The notes under the pieces are model-generated. The model saw nothing but the letters and a program-made list of their open reading frames with translations, searched no databases and was not told the origin of the DNA. Shown piece by piece: positions 1 through 7,600 of a stretch of 20,609 nt of DNA (the first letter of the stretch is position 1; each line of letters begins with the position of its first letter). The stretch is taken from NCBI GenBank assembly GCA_020636675.1, contig JACJXK010000030.1, positions 1 through 20,609 of the forward strand, read 5' to 3'. Position numbers and translations under genes: made by a program. Source of the DNA: Prevotellaceae bacterium. Its GTDB lineage: Bacteria > Bacteroidota > Bacteroidia > Bacteroidales > Paludibacteraceae.

Positions 1-27
1 GCAGATTTTCAACTCTTTTACTTCCAT
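1..27 (-). CDS. Start of an unidentified gene leaving the window (partial)
   Basis: On the minus strand an ATG at 27-25 opens nine codons (MEVKELKIC) that run off the left edge without a stop. The minus-strand sequence upstream of this ATG, roughly 28-180, is strongly A/G-rich and ends in AATTAAA just before the start, which is how Bacteroidetes translation starts often look. The plus strand here has no matching open frame. Too little is visible to assign a product, and the start could be chance. If real, the gene is divergent from the mntP-like gene. Confidence 0.35.
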
Positions 28-348
28 TTTAATTGGCTTTTGGCTTGTTTTTCCTACGTGCCTCAGCTGTTTTTTTACTGTTACTTAATCGTTTTCCTAT
101 CCTGTGTTGTTTTTGCTTTTTTTTCTAAACTAAACTTTGCTTTCCTTTGTTTTCTTCCTTTTGTTGGACTATTGTCGACCTAAAATGGTAAATCCCCGGC
201 GAGAGATAGTTAAATGCCGTCTCGTTGTCATTCCTCTTTTTTTGCAAGAAAGAGATTATCCCTACGGGATGTTTTGCTGACGATGCAATATCCAATGGAT
301 TGTGTGACAAATCGGCAGAAGAATACGTAATAAATAAAGGTGAAAGTT
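28..348. other. Intergenic region, pyrimidine-rich on the plus strand
   Basis: No gene is supported here. Positions 28-180 are T-rich on the plus strand (A/G-rich on the minus strand), which fits an untranslated leader for the partial minus-strand gene at the left edge. The stretch 240-310 holds one copy of a dispersed element described separately. I found no TAnnTTTG promoter with a well-placed upstream box for the gene at 349; AAACTTTG at 132-139 is the nearest partial match. Confidence 0.5.
240..310 (+). repeat. Dispersed intergenic element, copy A
   Basis: The core TTTTGCTGACGATGCAATA (272-290) resembles minus-strand segments in two other gaps of this window (10263-10345 and 14128-14217). 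Read in the frame of ATT at 255, copy A gives IIPTGCFADDAISNGLC. The frame carries a TAG at 207-209 and has no proper start, so it looks like a remnant or a non-coding element and not a gene. Similarity to copy C is clear at the nucleotide level; similarity to copy B is clearer in translation. Confidence 0.5.
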
Positions 349-915
349 ATGAATTTGTTATCTGTCATTATCATGTCCATCTTTTTGTCAGTTGATTGTC
401 TGACAATATCGATGGCTTATGCGGCCCGAATGAAGCATTGGAGGTGGACGCAGATGTTGACTGTTGCCTTCGTTTTTGGCTTGGCGCAGGGAGTTATGCC
501 TATCGTGGGTTGGATGGCAGGAATGGGGTTCGAAAATTTTTTTGAGAGATGGGATGCTTGGATTTCGTTTGGTGTGCTGTTGTTTATTGGTCTGAGAATG
601 ATTATAAATGCTTTTTTGAATAGAAAAAAGAGGCGTTCCATGACCTATTTGATAAATTGGCGAAGTGTTGTTTTACTCGCATTCTTAACTAATGTCGATG
701 CTTTGACAGTAGGGGTGATGTTTGTCTCTTATCGTGCGTCCTTTAGTCTTTTGGTCATTTGTCTGGCTATGTCCGGTTTCTTATTCTCATTGGTTGGTAG
801 TCTCATTGGTCGGTACTCTTACCATGAATTGAAGTTCGGATTGTCCGTTGTCGGTGGAATCCTCCTCCTATTTTTGGGTGTACATACGTTGTTGGGCCAT
901 TCCGTTTTTCTTTGA
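349..915 (+). CDS. mntP: MntP-family manganese efflux pump
   Basis: Probable inner-membrane Mn2+ exporter of the MntP (YebN/DUF204) family, which protects cells from excess manganese. From the ATG at 349 the protein is 188 residues, the same length as E. coli MntP as I recall it. It is very hydrophobic, with about six membrane segments arranged as two related halves. The first half has SVD near Asp16, then a P-x-V-G-W motif; the second half has TNVDALTVG with Asp117, then a GRY segment and a closing VVGGILLLFLG helix. The two aspartates match conserved acidic positions of the family. The motif before PIVGW reads AQG, where I recall a Glu in E. coli, so metal preference could differ. A GTG at 340 is in frame, but the ATG at 349 aligns with the family N-terminus. 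The next gene has its own promoter. Confidence 0.85.
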   Translation: MNLLSVIIMSIFLSVDCLTISMAYAARMKHWRWTQMLTVAFVFGLAQGVMPIVGWMAGMGFENFFERWDAWISFGVLLFIGLRMIINAFLNRKKRRSMTYLINWRSVVLLAFLTNVDALTVGVMFVSYRASFSLLVICLAMSGFLFSLVGSLIGRYSYHELKFGLSVVGGILLLFLGVHTLLGHSVFL

Positions 916-918
916 TAG

Positions 919-950
919 ATTGGGCTTTCCTCCTAAATTGTCTATCTTTG
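919..950 (+). promoter_or_regulatory. Bacteroidetes-type promoter for the exonuclease gene
   Basis: ATTG at 919-922, a 20-bp spacer and TATCTTTG at 943-950 match the TTTG / TAnnTTTG promoter of Bacteroidetes. Transcription would start a few bases downstream, about 20 bases before the ATG at 976. The -33 box begins just past the stop codon of the mntP-like gene, so the exonuclease gene is probably transcribed separately. Confidence 0.6.
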
Positions 951-975
951 TCCGTTTTTTTAGAAGTAGGGAGAT

Positions 976-1467
976 ATGGATAATTTTGCGGCAATAGATT
1001 TTGAGACGGCCAACGGCCAACGTACCAGCGTGTGCAGCGTTGGTGTGGTTGTGGTGCGCGAAGGTGTAATAGTGGATAATTTCTACAGTCTGATACAACC
1101 GGAACCTAATTACTATATCTATTGGACCACGCAAGTCCATGGTTTGACCAACGTGGACACGGACGGGGCTCCGGTTTTTCCTTTTGTATGGGAAAAGATA
1201 AAACCTATGATTGCGGATCTGCCGTTAGTGGCACATAACAAAGCCTTTGATGAAAGTTGTCTGAAGGCAGTGTTCCGAACTTATGGAATGGATTATCCGG
1301 ACTATGAATTCTTTTGTACGCTGTTGGCCTCCAGACGTGAAATAAAAGGACTTCCGAACTATCAGCTGCATACGGTGGCTGCCTATTGTGGTTATGATTT
1401 GTCGCAGCATCACCATGCATTGTGTGATGCGGAGGCTTGCGCAGCCATAGCTTTGAAGGTATTGTAG
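976..1467 (+). CDS. DnaQ-like 3'-5' exonuclease (DEDDh family)
   Basis: A 163-residue, single-domain nuclease of the RNase H-like exonuclease family that includes the proofreading epsilon subunit of DNA polymerase III and oligoribonuclease-type enzymes. The metal-binding acidic residues are visible in order: Exo I is IDFETANG (Asp8, Glu10), Exo II is AHNKAFD (Asp92), and Exo III is HHALCDAEA with the His-x4-Asp spacing (His146, Asp151) of the DEDDh subgroup. All catalytic positions are present, so the enzyme should be active on single-stranded 3' ends using two divalent ions. It has no extra domain and no nearby replication gene, so I do not call it dnaQ; a stand-alone repair or nucleotide-recycling nuclease is more likely. 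A Bacteroidetes promoter lies at 919-950, and GGGAG a few bases before the ATG may help ribosome binding. Confidence 0.88.
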   Translation: MDNFAAIDFETANGQRTSVCSVGVVVVREGVIVDNFYSLIQPEPNYYIYWTTQVHGLTNVDTDGAPVFPFVWEKIKPMIADLPLVAHNKAFDESCLKAVFRTYGMDYPDYEFFCTLLASRREIKGLPNYQLHTVAAYCGYDLSQHHHALCDAEACAAIALKVL

Positions 1468-1506
1468 CCTGGTTGTTAAAAAAGTAAAATAAAATCTTAT
1501 CGATTG

Positions 1507-1539
1507 TTTCTTAATTTAACATAATAATTCATATATTTG
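1507..1539 (+). promoter_or_regulatory. Bacteroidetes-type promoter for the giant surface protein gene
   Basis: TATATTTG at 1532-1539 is a perfect TAnnTTTG box. TTTC at 1507-1510, 21 bp upstream, is a near match to the TTTG box. Transcription would begin near 1545, giving a leader of about 70 bases before the ATG at 1617. I saw no clear terminator between the exonuclease stop (1467) and this promoter. Confidence 0.6.
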
Positions 1540-1616
1540 GAGGTGATTTGGTCTTTTTTAGACTTCTGATAAATTTTTATTAATAGGGTGAATTTTAGAA
1601 TTAAACCATATAGCTT

Positions 1617-4600
1617 ATGTATTTAAGATTAAAAGTTATTGCGTTTTCGCTGTCATTGTTGTGTTTTGACTTGGCGATGGCGGTAGACGTTCATATCAAT
1701 TCAGGAAATCCAGCGTTTCCGTTCCCTCAGTTTTTGGAATATACTAATGGAACCAGCCATTCTTTGGGCAATATAGGAACTAAGAATCCGGAGGGTGTTG
1801 TCCATGCCGAGATGGAGCAGGATATTAGGGATGCGTACCAAATTTTTGCGAATGAGTGGACGTACTCGGGAGAAACTCAAGATGGAGTAAAATATATCCG
1901 AGGAAACATTGGCTGTCCTTATGATTGCCGTGAGGGTGATGGCTATTCATTACTTGCTGCTGCGGTGATGGGCGATAAGGTCTCTTTTGATGGACTTTGG
2001 ATGAGGGTTCACGACCATTCCCGAGTTCGGGAGCCCAATTATATTGATGGTTCAATATTTTGTCCGGGTTGTGACTACGGTAGTTTGATTATTGGTGATC
2101 AAAATGCAAACTGTTCAGCAACTGACGGTGATAATGAAATCGTACTCGCTTTATATATAGCATGGAGACAATGGGGTGACGATAGCGGGGTCTCTGTGGC
2201 AGGAGGCGGAGCAATGTCTTATAAGAAAGAGTTGATTGATGTGGTAAGAGGCTTGGTGGCTATTTCTGAAGAGCGATTCAAAACGGAAAATCCTAGGCGT
2301 GTAACTACAGGAGATGTGGGTCTGGACGGTTATTTGAAGAATGGTACTACTTGGGCCGAAGTGACCGATTGGGGAAGGAATAACCCACTTTCCGTGAACG
2401 GCGTAGATTATATTCCGGAATTTGCCGGACCAGTAAATATACATACAGATTATGCCTCACCGGCTTACTTTAGGGAATTCTATGATTTGATTTTGGAATT
2501 GGACGTGCCGGAGAGTTCTGCATGGGAAAGAGAACAATATCGTAGATGTGAAGCTTCTTGTGATTGGATTGTCGGAAATTGGTTGCAGCAATCGGCGAAA
2601 AATTTGTTTTTTGGAGAGGAGGCTTCTATCAGCGGAGACAAAGTATCATTGGAGGCTGGAAATCAAGGAGGTCGTTTCCGTTCCGCATGGAGAACCGCCC
2701 TTAACTATGTTTGGCATGGCAATCCAGAATATACATGGAATCCTTTAACACATAAAGTGGAAAACGGAGGAAATACTTTTGAACTGGATTGGTGTAAGAG
2801 ATTCACTAATTTTATGAACGATCCGCAGGGATGGGATGCTTCTTCTTCTTGTACTGAATTTGGAGGAGGTCCTTCTCTTACATATAAAGGTCCTGCAACT
2901 CTTCATTGGGACATTCTGCCTGATGGGACTTTTCCTAAAAGCGAATTTATATTCAACTGGATATCAGGAGTGGGTATGCCAGCTGCAATAGGAGCACAAG
3001 ATTATGATTTGATGGGTGTGCTTTATCGGCAGTGTGATATCGAATGGGATATAACGACAGGCGGTGATGGATACCTTTCCAGTGTACCCCATTATTTCCA
3101 TGGCTTTTTCCGCTGGCTTGGAATGACGATGGCTACCGGAAATCACATGGCACCTAAACAGATAAAAGCAGGTGCTAACATGAAGATTTATCGTGCAATT
3201 CAAGATAGCGTCACTTGTTGTTATACGGGTGATCAGTTGACTTATTTGCTGGATTATAGAAATTATGGTTCGTTAGACGCCAAGGATGTGGTTATAGTGG
3301 AAAATGTGCCTAAGGATTTCGTTTTTGTAAGTGCATCAAACGGAGGCGTATATAACCCGGAAAATCATACGGTTACTTGGAACATAGGAACTGTCTCTGG
3401 CGTGAAGAGTGATGGAGGTAGTGGCCCGTCTTTGGATCTGACTTCCGGAAATCTGGCAAAAACGATCGGCCAGGTCTCTTATGTTGTAGGTGTTGGGCCT
3501 GAGGCCTTTGGAAGATATTGTACAACCGCGGACATCACCTGCTCGAATGGTTCCGGTTGGACTACGAATGAATATCCAAATTACATAACGGCAACCATGC
3601 AGCGCAATTGCGTGGATGTGGTTATGCGTGCTTTGCAAGTGGAAAAGACAGCGGATGTGGAAAAAGTGAATCCGGGTAATATCGTAACCTATACGGTGAA
3701 TTTCGAAAATTCATCGAAAGCAGGTTGGCTGGATGGTGGTCGTCCTCGTGTGTCACTTGCCATGTCGAATGCAGGATTGGCAACAACTCAAGAGTGGTTG
3801 CGATTCCGTTTATATAATGATGCCATTGAACCTTATATCAATTATGGAAACTATCGGCTTTCTTACTATCTCTATGATTCTAATATGAAGTGTTTGGCCG
3901 GTACGGACGGTTGTTCTGCCGGTTGGGGTTGGTACACGGCTGTTTATGAAGGTAAACGGACACCGAGTGATGAGGTGAAGGTTTCTCATGAGACCATAGT
4001 GGAAGGTTCTGACGAAAAAGGAAAGTGGAATCAACGTCTGCAACTGCAGTTTGCGCCGTTATTGGTTACTACTACGGCCCATTTGTCCAATTATTATGGA
4101 ATGGGAAGCCGAATACATAGGGGTGGAACCGAACCTTTGCGTCTTTTCGGATATATTTTTCCGAGCAATTGGGCGGCGACCGATTTCTCTGACGACTGGT
4201 CGTGGGATGCAAATGCTCAGGATGCAGAAGATGGTAATTATCATCCGATAACTCCGTCTTGGCAGAAAATTGATAACACGACAGGACAGTCAATAGAAAT
4301 TCCAGTCACGGAATATTTGCCAAGCGTCTGTGAAACTCCGACTCATACAATCTCTAATGTCTTGGTGGAAGAGTTTGACGGTTATGTGTGGCGTCGTATT
4401 TTAGGAAATGGTCCTATGCCTGGACGTGAGGCGGAAAACGTGGTGGTTATTGATACTTTACCAAAGGGAATGACATTCGTCGCGTTTAAGAACACTTGCC
4501 CGTTGACTGATTATGGGGCTAGTTGGGATAACTATCAAATTGCCGATGGTCGGTGGGTTGTGAAATGGGAGATTCCTGTGATGCAGGTAAAACAGAAGGG

Positions 4601-7600
4601 CTCCATCATTTATACGGCAGAGGCAAATTTCCCTTCGGGAGCTGTTTGCCAAACGGATGATGAGCTAACAACAAACGTGGCTTGGATCTTGGCGGATAAG
4701 AATTCTCCTTTGTCCGATACGGCGGAAGTGACGGTTACTTGTGCCAAGGTTCCAGACCCTATTATTCCAACTACTTTGACAAAAACTGCGGATAAAGAAA
4801 TGTATGAGGTTGGAGACCCAATCACATACACCATTGATTATGAACAAACGCATGGTTTTGTGGCTGAGAATGCGTTAGATAAGGCTTCTGATTGGACCAA
4901 TTCCGGTGGCGCTTCCATATCAAACAATTCTATATCCGTTCCTGATGGTTCGACTGCTAAGTATAATTACTCGTATGCGTCAAATATTTATATATCGATG
5001 AATTGTAATGTGACGCAGTACGCTTCCGGCGAGATATATTTAAGGGATAACATCCGTTTGGATTATAAATCGGATTGGTCTGATATTACTTTCACTTGTT
5101 ATGAAGGTTCGACATTGAAGAAAACGGCGAAAATTGTTACGGATCTTACCAAGTTTAGTTTGGTCCTTAACTTGACCGATGATGTATTACAGGTTTGGTT
5201 TAATAAGGATACGACCAACTCGGCAGATTTTACGGCCGAGAATTTGACAGTAAAATCGGGCTATTTCGGTTTTAAAGGCATAGAAGCAGGTAATTTCTCC
5301 TATTCTGACATCTATGTCCATACCGACTACGCCTATGATTTGACCATTGTGGACCGTAAGCCGGCGGAGGTCTCCTTTGTCTCTGCCGATGAGGGAGGAA
5401 AACTGCAAGGTGATTCCATCGTTTGGACTTTTGAACATGGTATCGGTAATCCGATACCGTTCGGTACAAAATACACCGTGTCTTGGAAAGGAACCGTGGA
5501 TGAGTGCGATGAGTCTATCATCAACATAGCGTATGCTAAATTGCTCGGACATGCGGATAATGAGATAATGGCGCAGGCAGTTTCAACGTGCGGAGCAAGT
5601 GCTTGTCCTTTGACGAAGGTGGGCTTGACTATGGATGCGGATTCTGTATGCGAGGGAAAAACTGTGAAGCTGAAAGCTATGCCAACACCGGCAACGGGTA
5701 CCTATAAGTATGAATTTTTTAAGGATGGAGTGTCTACGGGTGCTGCATCGGCAACGGCGACAATGAGTGTGGACGAGACCGCAGGAATCTATGCTTATAC
5801 GGTGCTGGTGACTAGCGAGGATGATGCGACTTGCTTCCTGGAGAGTGATACGGTTAAGTTATATGTGGAGGCTATCCCTGAGGGCGAAGATCTCGATTTA
5901 GGTACGAAATGTCCAGGCTCGTTTGATTTGACTGCGGTCGATGCGGCAATCGGAAAAATCGAATTGGCAGGCTATAGCCTTGTTTGGTACGATACGGATG
6001 GTACAACAGAACTTGCTGCAATGCCTGATGTGAATTCAATAAAGGTGGCAGATAGTTATGTATATACCTATCAGGTCAAATCGCCATTGGATTGCCTCGG
6101 TGATAAGAATAAGTTGACATTTACGGTGGGCGACACGGTGGTGGTAGATTTGGGTGAAGACAAAATTATATGCGCAGGAACAAGTGCGACGATTGACGCT
6201 GGAGCTGGTGTGGGTTATACCTATGAATGGTCTGACGGAAAGACAACGCAGACAATCGCAGCGACAGAGGCTGGCATTTATGATGTGACGGTGACTTCGG
6301 CTGCGGGGTGCTCGGCGAAAGATACGATTAAAATCACCGTAGATACGGTGAAGGTAGACTTGGGCGAAGATGTAAGTCTATGTGCAGGGGCCAGCGCTAC
6401 ATTGGATGCCGGAAATGGTGCCGGATATACGTATGAGTGGAGTGGAGGAGAAACAACGAAGACGATTGCGGTGACGGAGGCTGGTGTCTATAGTGTGAAA
6501 GTGTCGTCAGTAAACGGATGTGCTGCTACCGATACGGTGGAAGTCAAGATCGCTTCGGAACTGAAAGTTAATTTGGGTAATGATACGACAATCTGTTCAG
6601 GGGCAACATTGACGTTGGATGCCGGAACAATTTATGACTCTTATGCTTGGAATAGTGGAGAGACTACTCAGACTTTGGCAGTGACGGAGGCTGGTATCTA
6701 TAGTGTGTCTGTGCAGCAGGGCACTTGTAGTGGAACTGGCAGCATAGAGGTGAAGGTTAGTACGGTGGATGCTCCGACAGGTACGTTTGCTGTTTCCTAT
6801 ATTGTGGGCGATACGGCATCTAACGGACAATTTGATAAGACATTGACACAGAAAGATCCTGCTGCTGTAGATCAGGAGGCAGGTTATACATACAACTGGT
6901 ATGACGAAAACAAATCGTCATTGGCGTCAGAGCCAATACCTGCGGTATCTGCAGGAGGCGGCAACGCAACTTACATATACTACGTAAGCCGTACTAATTC
7001 GGATGGTTGCGAAAGTGAACTAAAGAAGATTACAGTAGTGGTTAGCGGAGCTCCGACGCCTGAGGCCAACGACGTGTCCTATTGCTTGGGTGAGACGGCT
7101 GCTGCGTTGATGGCTACTCCTAAGGATGATGGTACTTCTGCTACATGGACGTTGAACTGGTATGATGCACAGGGAACAAAATTGACTACGGAGGCTGATA
7201 AAATTCCATCAACGGCTATTGCGTCGGAAGTGATGTATTATGTCAGTCAGGTGTCTGATTTGGGCGCTGAGAGTGGAAAGGTTCCTGTGAAGGTGACTAC
7301 ATACGAAGTAGGCACACCAGATACAACAGGCAATGCTTTGGCTTACTGTGCTACAAACGGGGCTGCTCCAATTAGTCTGAATGCCAATACCACAGGAGGT
7401 ACCACAGGAACAACACAATCTGGTAATCTGGTGTGGAGTATAGATGGAGTAAAAACGACCAGTACGCCGGTAGTTGATCTGAATGTCGCAACAACCACTA
7501 CAATCACTTATGGTGTTAAATCGGAATACGAGATAACAACTGGACATGTTTGTTCTAGTAAGGAAATTGTTTTCGACGTGACGGTTACTTATGTGGGCGA

